Below, one piece after another: positions 18,226 to 27,320 of a stretch of 64,000 nt of DNA. The stretch lies in contig MENF01000100.1 in the NCBI GenBank assembly GCA_001769035.1, positions 1 through 64,000 on the forward strand, read 5' to 3'. Each line of letters opens with the position of its first letter. Position 1 is the first letter of the stretch. The notes under the pieces were generated by a model. The model saw nothing but the letters and a program-made list of their open reading frames with translations. It was not told where the DNA came from and made no database searches. Made by a program: the position numbers and the translations under genes. Source of the stretch: Bacteroidetes bacterium GWA2_32_17 (GTDB taxonomy: Bacteria > Bacteroidota > Bacteroidia > Bacteroidales > GWA2-32-17).

Positions 18226-19527
18226 ATGAGTAATACACTGTTAAAGCAAATAATTTTATTTGGATTTATTTTTTTACTTTTTGTTCCGTTAATTCAAAAA
18301 GAATTTCCGTTTTATGAAGAAAAACCGTTAAAAGGTGTCTTTACATTAACTGCAAAGCCCGATTCAATTTATAAAAATTGGTTTTCAGGTGAATATCAAC
18401 TAAAATATGAAAAATATTTTAATGATTCAATTGGATTTAGAGCATTTTTTATAAGATTATATAATCAAATTGAATTTTCGTTATTTAAGAATGTCTCTAC
18501 ACAATTTACAGCATTAGGAAAAGATAATGTACTTTATCAAAATTGTTATATTGAATCTTATTTAGGCAATGATTATATTGGAGAACATAAAATAATTTCA
18601 GAAGTAAAAAAAATAGAATTTGTTCAAAATGAATTACTGAAAAGAGGAAAGAAATTACTATACATTATAGCACCTGGTAAAGCTTCAATTTATCCTGATA
18701 ATTTCCCATTAAGTTATGATACAATATGCAAAAAGACATCAAATTACGATACCTATATAAAATATTTAAAGCAATATAAAATAGAATATTTTGATGTTAG
18801 AAATTATTTTCTGCAAATAAAACAAGCATCTAAATATCCATTGTTTCCCAAGAATGGAACTCATTGGAGTGGCTACGGAGTATCTTTGGTTGCAGATAGT
18901 TTATACAAAAGATTATCAGCTTTATTTAATAAGGATTTGGCAGAAATAGAGTTTTTGACAGGAAGAGAGGAAAGTATAAATTTAGACTTTACCGATAATG
19001 ATATGGGAAAGGCGTTAAATTTATTTTTTGAACTTTCAAATTGGAAAATGTATTATCCTAAAATTAAATTCCATTCAAAAATGAAATTAAAAGCACTAAT
19101 AATTGGAGATAGTTTTGCTCAAAGCTTTTTTGGTTTTGGACATTATTTCTACTACATTTTCTCCCAAGACTCTAAATACTTTTACTATTACGAAACTGTT
19201 TTTTGGCCAAGAATTGATGATGCTGATTTGCGAAATATTGAGAGCTATAATATTTCAGACCTTGTAAATGAAAATGAACTAATACTGGTAATATTAACTG
19301 ATCAGAATTTAGATAAAAACACATTTGGCTTTTTCGATGACTTATATTCTTTATTCAAAAATGGCGATTCAATAACTCATGAAGAAACAGAAAAAGTAAT
19401 TAAGAATATTAAATCAAATGAAAAATGGTTTAAAGCAATTCTAAGACAAGCTAAAGAAAGAAAAATTTCAGTTGATGAAATGTTAAGACGAAATGCAATT
19501 TTCACTATTAAAAACAGAAAAAAATAG
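18226..19527 (+). CDS. AlgJ/AlgX-like SGNH acetyltransferase with C-terminal W-module
   Basis: 433 residues. One N-terminal membrane anchor (about 6-22) places the rest in the periplasm. The ALGX/ALGJ core is recognisable by KYFNDSIGFRAFFIRLYNQIEF, LLYIIAPGKASIYPDNFP, the Asp/His-type motif GTHWSGYGVSLVAD and the nucleophile motif LIIGDSFAQSF. It presumably accepts the acyl group from the adjacent MBOAT protein and transfers it to the polymer. Residues about 391-433 are an extra module, 'NEKWFKAILRQAKERKISVD...', also found in three other proteins of this locus. The gene starts 3 bp after the MBOAT stop. Confidence 0.87.
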   Translation: MSNTLLKQIILFGFIFLLFVPLIQKEFPFYEEKPLKGVFTLTAKPDSIYKNWFSGEYQLKYEKYFNDSIGFRAFFIRLYNQIEFSLFKNVSTQFTALGKDNVLYQNCYIESYLGNDYIGEHKIISEVKKIEFVQNELLKRGKKLLYIIAPGKASIYPDNFPLSYDTICKKTSNYDTYIKYLKQYKIEYFDVRNYFLQIKQASKYPLFPKNGTHWSGYGVSLVADSLYKRLSALFNKDLAEIEFLTGREESINLDFTDNDMGKALNLFFELSNWKMYYPKIKFHSKMKLKALIIGDSFAQSFFGFGHYFYYIFSQDSKYFYYYETVFWPRIDDADLRNIESYNISDLVNENELILVILTDQNLDKNTFGFFDDLYSLFKNGDSITHEETEKVIKNIKSNEKWFKAILRQAKERKISVDEMLRRNAIFTIKNRKK

Positions 19528-19569
19528 TTTTTACAAAAATAACACAAAATTGCAACTAATTTTATTTTG

Positions 19570-21372
19570 ATGACTAAAATATTAAAACAAATTATACTTA
19601 TTATTATAACAATATGTCTTTTTATTCCATTAATTCAAAAAGAATTTACATTTTTTAAAGAAAAACCGTTAAAAGGAGTCTTTACTTTAGCTGAAAAGCC
19701 CGATTCAATGCTTGAAAATTGGTTTTCCGGAGAATATCAACTAAAATATGAAAAATATTTTAATGATTCGCTTGGATTTAGGCCTTTTTTTGTGAGAATA
19801 AATAATCAAATAAGTTTTAGTTTATTTAATACTATAACAACAGATAATGCTATTTTAGGAATTGACAAAGTTGTTCTTGATGAAAAATACATTTTTGCAA
19901 ATTTTGGATTAGATTTTTTAGGAAACAAATATCTTGAATCTCAAGCTGATAAATTAAAATTCGTTCAATACAAATTAAAAACAGATTACAATATAGATTT
20001 GTTAGTAATATTTGCTCCATCAAAAGTGAGTTTTTTTGCTGATAAAATACCCGAAAAATATTCTAAAATTAAAAATGATTCAACCAACTATTCGGGATTT
20101 GTAAATGAATTCACAAAGAAAAAAATAAACTTTATAGATTTTAATAAATGGTTCGAAAAAATTAAAGATACATCTGAATTTGAATTATTTCCAAAATATG
20201 GTATTCATTGGAGTTATTATGGAGCCATTCTCGCTACCGACTCATTAATTAAATATATGTCAAATAATAAAAGCTATAGCATGCCGAAGTTAACAATACG
20301 ACAAATTATATTAACTGATTCGATGGCTTTTGTTGATAATGATGTTACAACTTCAATGAATTTACTCTTTAATCCAAAGTATTCAAAAATGCCATACACA
20401 AAATTTGATATTGAAAAGTCATCGAACAAAAATATTAAATTACTAGTAATTGGCGATAGTTACTATAATGTAATTTTAAACACTGGAATAATGCAACAAA
20501 TTTGTTTAGCAACTGATTATTTATATTACAATAAAACTTATAAAATTAATAATAAAGAAAATAAGATTGACTACAATAATTATTTTAATTTAATCAAGAA
20601 GTACAACTATATTATACTTTTAAATACTGAATTAAATTATTGGAATTTAGGGCATGGATTTATTGAGTTGATGTATAGAGAGTTAACACCAGAAATGAAT
20701 ACTTTGAGAGAAGATGAACTATTTACATTTTATTATAAAAGTGAAAAAATTGACTCAATTAAAGCAAGAGAAAAAGCAAAAAACATTATAAATAATACTC
20801 TTAAAGATTATTTTTTATACAAAGATTCGAGAATTGAATTGCTCAAAAAAAGATTACTTTACAGTTTTATAAACAAACAAAATCTTATAAACAAAGCAAA
20901 AGAAAGAAGAGTAAGTCTTGACGAAATGGCTTATTTAGATGGAAGATATCTGTTTTATGATAATCTTTTTTTAAACAAAACAAGAGAAGAAGAAATTAGA
21001 AAAAACATAGAATTAAATATTCTTATTGAAAATATAAAAAACGACAAACAAAAGCTTGACAAACTCAAATTAATATCTGATAAAACTAAAATCCCATTTA
21101 ATGATGTATTGCTTCGATATGCAAAAAATTCGATGAATGGAAATGATAATGAAAACGAATTACAAAAAAATAATAGTAAAAAAATTGAAATTAAACAAGA
21201 GAATGTAAGCGGCAAATACAACGAAAATGAAATACAAGTTGTTATTGCTCGAATTAAAAACAATAAAGTATGGTTCGATAATATTGTTCAACAAGCAAAA
21301 GAACAAAATATAAGTACCGCCGATATGTTGCGAAAAAATGCCATATTCACTATAAAAAATAGAAAAAAATAA
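19570..21372 (+). CDS. Second AlgJ/AlgX-like SGNH protein with three C-terminal W-modules
   Basis: Start taken as the ATG at 19570 (600 aa) rather than the TTG one codon earlier. The first 300 residues are closely related to the preceding protein (KYFNDSLGFRPFFVRINNQ; IFAPSKVSFFADKIP; GIHWSYYGAILATDS; LLVIGDSYYNVI), so the two arose by duplication. The nucleophile-loop GDS and the HW motif are both kept, so it may be active. Its long C-terminal extension (about 420-600) holds three copies of the W-module; the last is intact (NNKVWFDNIVQQAKEQNIS), the first two are degenerate. Very A-rich. Periplasmic, membrane-anchored. Confidence 0.83.
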   Translation: MTKILKQIILIIITICLFIPLIQKEFTFFKEKPLKGVFTLAEKPDSMLENWFSGEYQLKYEKYFNDSLGFRPFFVRINNQISFSLFNTITTDNAILGIDKVVLDEKYIFANFGLDFLGNKYLESQADKLKFVQYKLKTDYNIDLLVIFAPSKVSFFADKIPEKYSKIKNDSTNYSGFVNEFTKKKINFIDFNKWFEKIKDTSEFELFPKYGIHWSYYGAILATDSLIKYMSNNKSYSMPKLTIRQIILTDSMAFVDNDVTTSMNLLFNPKYSKMPYTKFDIEKSSNKNIKLLVIGDSYYNVILNTGIMQQICLATDYLYYNKTYKINNKENKIDYNNYFNLIKKYNYIILLNTELNYWNLGHGFIELMYRELTPEMNTLREDELFTFYYKSEKIDSIKAREKAKNIINNTLKDYFLYKDSRIELLKKRLLYSFINKQNLINKAKERRVSLDEMAYLDGRYLFYDNLFLNKTREEEIRKNIELNILIENIKNDKQKLDKLKLISDKTKIPFNDVLLRYAKNSMNGNDNENELQKNNSKKIEIKQENVSGKYNENEIQVVIARIKNNKVWFDNIVQQAKEQNISTADMLRKNAIFTIKNRKK

Positions 21373-21442
21373 ACTAATTTATTATTAATGAGTTTAAGGG
21401 ATATTTTTGAGGCAATATCCTAATTCTTACCCATATTGCCAA

Positions 21443-23281
21443 CTATTGCAAAGCATTAATTTCTTTATCTAACCAGGTAATTCGCTTTTCAATCCAGGTT
21501 TTTAAATATTCGATATCTTCAGCATAAGTTTTACCATTAAAGTAATTTGGGGACAACTCACTTCCACTAATCTTCCATTTTATGTCGTTCCGTTCAATTG
21601 CTGCATCAATTAACTCAATATCGTTATCAATAATTAAGTTTATGTGGTTGGGTGTAATTATATTTTTGCGAAGTTCCGACCATCTATATTTTAAATGCTT
21701 TCTGAATGTTTCATCTTTCATTAAGCTTTTCCACCAAAATGGTATATAATTAGAACTATTATATATCCAACCCTCCGGGTTATATCCGTCTAAATAACTA
21801 GTAAGTCCTAACGAAAAGTTAAAATCCCATAATGGTCCCATAGTCAGTTTCCCGTTTTTACTGTCTTTATCTTTGTATATAAATGTACTTAATCTGTAAG
21901 CATCTATATTTTTAGAAAATTCGTTTATTATAAAATAGTCAACAAAAGAATTAATATCAATAAAATCAATTATATCGTTTTTGTTGTAATATAGAGATGT
22001 TTCAAAACGGCAAATGTAATTTGCTATACTTTTTTTTTGTATTTTAGACAATTCACTTGCTTTTGGTTCGTGAAATCTTAAGTAAGATTTATTTTGCAGA
22101 TGTTTTTCTAAAGGGTATTTTGAATATATAAATTCTTCGTCGCCTCTGTCAAATTGTAATAAGTAACCACCTGTTAAATCATCTCCAATAGTATCTTTAA
22201 TATTCATTTTGGAAATATTTACCATGTTTTCAGAAATTTTTACTTTTTGCATTAATAAATATATTCCTCTATAATCGTTATTAATAACTAATTCGCAGTA
22301 TTTAGATTTGGGTGCCAACAATCCCATTTCACTTCCAAGATTATATATTAATCTGTCTCTTAGTAACGTTCTATCAAGATATGGTCCATATAAAACCCAG
22401 TCCGAATTTTTTGGCAATCCCAATAACGATTCTTTTTTCTTATTTTTAACTTTTAAAGCAAATGATTTCTTCAAATATGATTGTGATGTTTTTCCTCTAA
22501 TTTCTACTGCAATTTTACCAAAAAAGTCATTATATTTATTACCAATGCAATTATCCCCAGTATTAATTATCCCCATTTCAGCTAATATTTTTGGTTCATC
22601 TACAATAATTTGATTATTTGTATTTATTATTATTATCGGAATATTTGAATGAGTATAGTAGGCTGGTGGTTTAAAATCAGGTTCCCTTTTTTCAAAATTT
22701 TTATTCTCTTCTGAAAAGCCAATTGAAAATTTTATTTTACTTAATTTCTCAACAATTTTATTTTTATTTAAAATCTTAATAATTAAAGTGTTATTCCCTT
22801 TTTTAATACATTCTTTAAATGTTTTTTCATTTAAAAAGAAATTTTGTTGGCTGTAACAATCAAAAATTGGAACACGACTAGAATTGAAATCGTGAGGGTA
22901 CGAGTTATCGCGTATTGTACCATAATAGTTATGAGCAATATCAACATTATTCAAGAATGCACTAAACAATAAATTATATGGGCTTTGTAATAATGCTTCT
23001 TTAGATGAAGTTAAATCATTAATGTTGAGGTTTGTTTTACAAAACATAATTTTATGTGAATCAACTAGTTCTTTTTCTATTAATTCAAAATTAGAAGATG
23101 TAAAATGTTTCCAATTTGTTTGTTCTGAAATATTGCCTTCATATAACGAATCAACTAAAACATATTCCCAATTTTTTTCGTTACTAAACACTATTTTCCA
23201 ATTATCAATTTTGGCTGAATTACATGATAATAGTGGAATTACAATTAAAATAATAGTTATGATTCTATAGTATATAATCAT
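21443..23281 (-). CDS. CotH-family (kinase-like) lipoprotein
   Basis: The ATG at 23281 is preferred over the TTG before it (612 aa). A lipoprotein signal (IILIVIPLLSCNS) is followed by about 190 residues of beta-rich sequence and a CotH domain (about 200-600): KIAVEIRGKTSQSYLKKSFA, LPKNSDWVLYGPYLDRTLLRD, YRGIYLLMQKVKI, GYLLQFDRGDEEF and GPLWDFNFSLG. CotH proteins have a protein-kinase-like fold; here the usual 'WDFD' reads WDFN, while the upstream N-x-D (KNID) is kept. The target is unknown; secreted CotH proteins of bacteria are often linked to surface structures. It directly follows another CotH gene with 3 bp between them. Confidence 0.85.
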   Translation of the reverse strand: MIIYYRIITIILIVIPLLSCNSAKIDNWKIVFSNEKNWEYVLVDSLYEGNISEQTNWKHFTSSNFELIEKELVDSHKIMFCKTNLNINDLTSSKEALLQSPYNLLFSAFLNNVDIAHNYYGTIRDNSYPHDFNSSRVPIFDCYSQQNFFLNEKTFKECIKKGNNTLIIKILNKNKIVEKLSKIKFSIGFSEENKNFEKREPDFKPPAYYTHSNIPIIIINTNNQIIVDEPKILAEMGIINTGDNCIGNKYNDFFGKIAVEIRGKTSQSYLKKSFALKVKNKKKESLLGLPKNSDWVLYGPYLDRTLLRDRLIYNLGSEMGLLAPKSKYCELVINNDYRGIYLLMQKVKISENMVNISKMNIKDTIGDDLTGGYLLQFDRGDEEFIYSKYPLEKHLQNKSYLRFHEPKASELSKIQKKSIANYICRFETSLYYNKNDIIDFIDINSFVDYFIINEFSKNIDAYRLSTFIYKDKDSKNGKLTMGPLWDFNFSLGLTSYLDGYNPEGWIYNSSNYIPFWWKSLMKDETFRKHLKYRWSELRKNIITPNHINLIIDNDIELIDAAIERNDIKWKISGSELSPNYFNGKTYAEDIEYLKTWIEKRITWLDKEINALQ

Positions 23282-23284
23282 CAA

Positions 23285-26200
23285 TTATTTAATAAAAAAA
23301 TTATTATTATCACCTGGAGTATAATTATTTTGTTTATAATCCCAGTTTTTGCTGTTAGAGTTATCGAATAATGGGGTTTTTAACTGTAAGCTACCTCCAG
23401 TTTCAATATTTACAACAGGCCAGGGGGCAGTATTTTTAAATGAAACAAAATCTATTTTATTGTCAAATTTATCAAAAAGAATTAATTCATTTTCAAAGGC
23501 ATTAAATTCTAAATTGGTATAAATATATTTACAAGTATAATAGTTATGTTTAAATAACTCATCGAATTTTAAAGGGCTATTATAAATAATAACATAACTA
23601 TATGGTAAAACTTTAGTTCCAATAGGAAAAATTAATTCTTTTTTGTTAAAATGTAGTTTCCATTCCGAAATATCTAATTCAATATTATTTGGATTATATA
23701 ATTCAACCCATTCGCCTGAATTTGAGTTGCTTGGTATAAGATAATTTATTTCATTTATTACTAATTGCGATTCGAATCTTGAGAATGCTCCAATATCACT
23801 ATTTGTTCCATCATAATTTAATATTGAAGGGATACCGGTATTAATGCATGGAGATTTTTCTTTAAGATAAAAATTGTTTCCTGATTCTGAAATAAATGCA
23901 GGTTTATTGTAAATATTAGCTGTACCTGAAATTTGTTTTGAATCACAAAGCGAATACGAAATTGAAATACTAGATAAATTATCAACTTTAATATCTTCTT
24001 TATTTGACTTTGAAATTATTGAGTTTTTTACAACAGCATTTCCGCCAACTATATACCCTTCTCTTTTTTTGTAAGCTACAATAGAAACATTGTTATTATA
24101 AAGTGTGTTATTTGTTATAAATGCAGTTGAGCTGTCTTTAATTGCAATGCCTACATTATTTCCAACAATAAGGTTTTTTTCTACATATATGTTTTTTGAA
24201 GCACCATATTGTTCTGTTCCTATTGAAATGGCCTTATCTTTAGAATTTAATAAAATATTGTTTGTTATTATAACATTATAACATCCATTTAAATCTATAG
24301 CATCGTCGGGCGAGTTTTCAACTTTGTTTCCTTTAATTACTCCATCTGTTACATTAATAAACTCAATAGCATCGGGTAAATTATAAAACACGGAATTTTC
24401 AACTAAAGAATTTGCATAGTTAATATCCATTCCTTCACCTTTTCCCTTACTAGTTAAATAATTATTTTTACAAGTAAATTTACCTTGATGAACCCAAACA
24501 AGGCATAATCTTCGTTCCTGACTAATATGTAATTGTTTGTTTGTAATAATTATTTTGCTATTTTCAATATAGAGATTAGTGTATTTTGAATTAACCACAC
24601 CATCTTCAATTATAACACTTTGCAAGACACAACTATCTGATGCATGTTCAAAATATATAGAACTCCAACTACTTTTATTGTTTATTGGCCTAAAAATTAC
24701 TGGTTTTTTCTCAGTTCCTTTTGCAATTATTTGTCCTTTAACCCATAAAGTAGCATCAGGTTTAAAAATAATAGTTGCTCCTTCGTTAATTTGTATTTTT
24801 ATTCCCGGCTTAACAATTACATCGCCGTCAATTAAATAAGGTGAATTTTCCTCAGTAATAATTATATTTTTATTTATTTCGCCTTTCAATACTACTGGTT
24901 TTTTTACATAAAATATGTTTTTTGTATTAAACCCTTCGGTGTAATATTCTTTGTCGTTAGCTACTACTTTCCAAAAATATTTACCTTCAGATAATTTATT
25001 AGTATATGTATAGCAAGTGTCTTTAAGATTTTTAACTATAATTGTTTTTAGTGAGTCTTTAAATAAAAAATCTTTACTTAAATAAAAATCATAATTTATT
25101 TCTTTTCCTTTAGGGCTAATTGATTGACTCCATGAAAAAAAAGGATTCTCTACAATAATATCATAAGTTTTATTTAATTTAAAACTTAGTGGCATTTTAT
25201 TAATCTGGTCTAATAATAATTTTGAATTATTTTTAAAAAAATCTCTTTCGTTATTAATTGTGTTTTTCCATGTTTTTAGGTCTTTAATTTTATCTGTTTT
25301 GTCTTTTTCTACCGACTCAGCAAGCGTGGTTTCTAAATTAGTTATTGTTGATTCCATATAACTATAATTTACATATTTTTCACTTAATTCTTTAATCATG
25401 CTTTTTATATCTGCAAAAATTTCTTTATCTAGCAACATCCTTTCTATAAGAACATTATTTGATTCCCAATCACTAGAAGTTTGATGATAGATGTATGGTT
25501 TCCAGTTATAATACGATAATGTTTTATCCATATCCCAAGGAAATATTTCCCATTTTCCAGTTCCATAAGTATCATGATATAAATAATAATTGTGATAGTA
25601 AGTGCTTCCATTAGCAAGCAACATGTTTAAAGCTACAAGCTTAATTAATTTATCGTAAACAAAAGTGTTTCTAACAAATGCAGTAAAATCTTTATCACTA
25701 ACTGAATTTATTTGGTTAATTAAATATATTAAATCGTTTTTATCTAAATCTTTATTGGTTTTCTTTTCCCAAACTACATCAACATTATCAAATAAACTTA
25801 AACAAGCACCATCTTTCTTTGCTTTATATAAGTTTCCTTTTTCGCTTAAATTATGTTCTTTTAAAAATTTATTGTCAATGTTTTCAACCATTAAATACAA
25901 TCCATAAAATTTATTGTTCACATATAACTTTGCGTAACTTGATGTAAAACATTTAATACCCGCATCTCTCATAATCAACGATGATAAAAATTGTCGGATA
26001 TAACTTTTATCGGTATATTCTGCATTAAAATTAAAAACTTTAGTGTTATCACCAGGAAAAGGGTCTGATAATTTTACCTTAATAGACTTTTTTGGTTCTT
26101 CGCGAGATGTGTCGCCTCTTACTCGCAACTTTGCTTTTTTGATTGTATCATTACCACAGGATATGGTAATTGGAATGTATAAATCTTCTTTATATTTAGA

Positions 26201-26326
26201 AAAAATATTGTCTAAATCGTTTTGTTTACAAACTATATGATATTCTTTTATTTCAAAAATATTTTTTTCTTTTCCACAAGCAAATAATACAAATGAAAGC
26301 AGAATTAGTAGTAAAAAATTTCTCAT
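23285..26326 (-). CDS. CotH lipoprotein with right-handed beta-helix and lamin-tail domains
   Basis: The start at 26326 (1013 aa) is chosen because a lipoprotein signal follows it (LLLILLSFVLFACGK); the 33 extra residues of the longer ORF are implausible. The order is: CotH domain (about 25-390; LRVRGDTSREEPKKSIKVKL, YGLYLMVENIDNKFL, KWEIFPWDMDKTL), a linker with an FN3-like segment (about 390-480), a parallel beta-helix of PbH1-type repeats (about 520-830; N-rich rungs such as GNKVENSPDDAIDLNGCYN) and a lamin-tail domain (about 870-960; LVINEINYLIPSNSNSGEWVELYNP). The usual N-x-D Asp before the WDMD motif appears replaced (ANGSTYYHN). It suggests surface polysaccharide binding or processing; the substrate is unknown. 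Confidence 0.85.
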   Translation of the reverse strand: MRNFLLLILLSFVLFACGKEKNIFEIKEYHIVCKQNDLDNIFSKYKEDLYIPITISCGNDTIKKAKLRVRGDTSREEPKKSIKVKLSDPFPGDNTKVFNFNAEYTDKSYIRQFLSSLIMRDAGIKCFTSSYAKLYVNNKFYGLYLMVENIDNKFLKEHNLSEKGNLYKAKKDGACLSLFDNVDVVWEKKTNKDLDKNDLIYLINQINSVSDKDFTAFVRNTFVYDKLIKLVALNMLLANGSTYYHNYYLYHDTYGTGKWEIFPWDMDKTLSYYNWKPYIYHQTSSDWESNNVLIERMLLDKEIFADIKSMIKELSEKYVNYSYMESTITNLETTLAESVEKDKTDKIKDLKTWKNTINNERDFFKNNSKLLLDQINKMPLSFKLNKTYDIIVENPFFSWSQSISPKGKEINYDFYLSKDFLFKDSLKTIIVKNLKDTCYTYTNKLSEGKYFWKVVANDKEYYTEGFNTKNIFYVKKPVVLKGEINKNIIITEENSPYLIDGDVIVKPGIKIQINEGATIIFKPDATLWVKGQIIAKGTEKKPVIFRPINNKSSWSSIYFEHASDSCVLQSVIIEDGVVNSKYTNLYIENSKIIITNKQLHISQERRLCLVWVHQGKFTCKNNYLTSKGKGEGMDINYANSLVENSVFYNLPDAIEFINVTDGVIKGNKVENSPDDAIDLNGCYNVIITNNILLNSKDKAISIGTEQYGASKNIYVEKNLIVGNNVGIAIKDSSTAFITNNTLYNNNVSIVAYKKREGYIVGGNAVVKNSIISKSNKEDIKVDNLSSISISYSLCDSKQISGTANIYNKPAFISESGNNFYLKEKSPCINTGIPSILNYDGTNSDIGAFSRFESQLVINEINYLIPSNSNSGEWVELYNPNNIELDISEWKLHFNKKELIFPIGTKVLPYSYVIIYNSPLKFDELFKHNYYTCKYIYTNLEFNAFENELILFDKFDNKIDFVSFKNTAPWPVVNIETGGSLQLKTPLFDNSNSKNWDYKQNNYTPGDNNNFFIK

Positions 26327-26467
26327 TTTTTTAAATAAAATTTTGTTAAACTCAAAAAATATAACATAAACTACTAATTTAAACTGTTTTATAATTTCGC
26401 TATTATAGAGTTTCGAATTTAACAAACTTAATTAAGAAAAAATAAGAACGCTTAAAAATTGAGATTC

Positions 26468-26893
26468 TTAATTTTCTCTTTGACTAATTACATAATTTGC
26501 AGATCTTATCAGCATGGAATCTACACTTATTTGTCTTTCTTTAGCTTGAGCTTTAACATTTTCATACCATTCTTTATTATTTTTGATAATATTAATTTGT
26601 GCTTGTACTTCATTTTCGGTTTCATCAACAAAACCATTTTGTTTTGCCATATATTTTGCATTTTTGGATAAAGCAGAATCAACAGACACACCCATTTCTT
26701 CTGCTTGTTTTTTTACTTCAATCATCCATTTTTCATCATTCTTTATTCTTTCTAAATAATAATTATAATCTTTAACAACTTCCTCTTTTAAAGTAGAATT
26801 ATTTACAGTGCTTTCAGCTTCAGGTGTAGATTCCCCACAACCAATAAAAACAAAGAGCATAATACTAATGACAGACAATTTTATATTACTCAT
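26468..26893 (-). CDS. Small lipoprotein made of two W-modules
   Basis: 141 residues. A lipoprotein signal (SVISIMLFVFIGCGES, lipobox Cys 19) precedes a short spacer and two tandem copies of the W-module: residues about 45-85 (KNDEKWMIEVKKQAEEMGVS...) and 98-141 (NNKEWYENVKAQAKERQIS...). The same module sits at the C-termini of the two SGNH proteins and of the 838-residue membrane protein. Being little more than that module on a lipid anchor, it could act as a docking or scaffold protein (inference). I do not recognise a named family. It lies between the CotH genes and the large membrane protein on the same strand. Confidence 0.75.
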   Translation of the reverse strand: MSNIKLSVISIMLFVFIGCGESTPEAESTVNNSTLKEEVVKDYNYYLERIKNDEKWMIEVKKQAEEMGVSVDSALSKNAKYMAKQNGFVDETENEVQAQINIIKNNKEWYENVKAQAKERQISVDSMLIRSANYVISQREN

Positions 26894-26994
26894 AATTAAT
26901 TAAGTTAAATTATTTAATTTATTTTACGTAATTAAACGCGTGCAATATTACAATCAATTTTTAAATTAAAAAAAAATCTTTATATAATCTGATA

Positions 26995-27134
26995 TGTCTA
27001 CTCATGTATCTAGTTGTATCTAAAGTAGCCATAAAATTGCAAATAGGGATAGGACAAGTTGCCGGATATTAATTTGCAGTTGGTAAATTAATTGTTTGAG
27101 ATAATAACATAGCATCAATATTATATACACACAA
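26995..27134. repeat. Long direct repeat DR, copy 2 (uninterrupted)
   Basis: 'tgtctactcatgtatctagttgtatctaaagtagccataaaattgcaaat...ataacatagcatcaata' aligns with 16355-16386 joined to 16541-16640. It serves as the empty-site reference for MITE A copy 3. The rest of the gap to 27320 holds a long imperfect hairpin around 'aaatcctcgttccgcatgaagctgaactgcggttt' and no gene. Confidence 0.65.
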
Positions 27135-27320
27135 GGAGTCAGTATTATTTGTTGGACAATATGCATAAGTAACGTGCATTAAATAATATCCTACTGCGTT
27201 GCTATAAAAGATTTTAAATCCTCGTTCCGCATGAAGCTGAACTGCGGTTTAAAATTTTTATGTGCCTTGTAGAAACTTATTTTCAACACATTACTAACAT
27301 GTTTTATTTTTAAAAGATTT

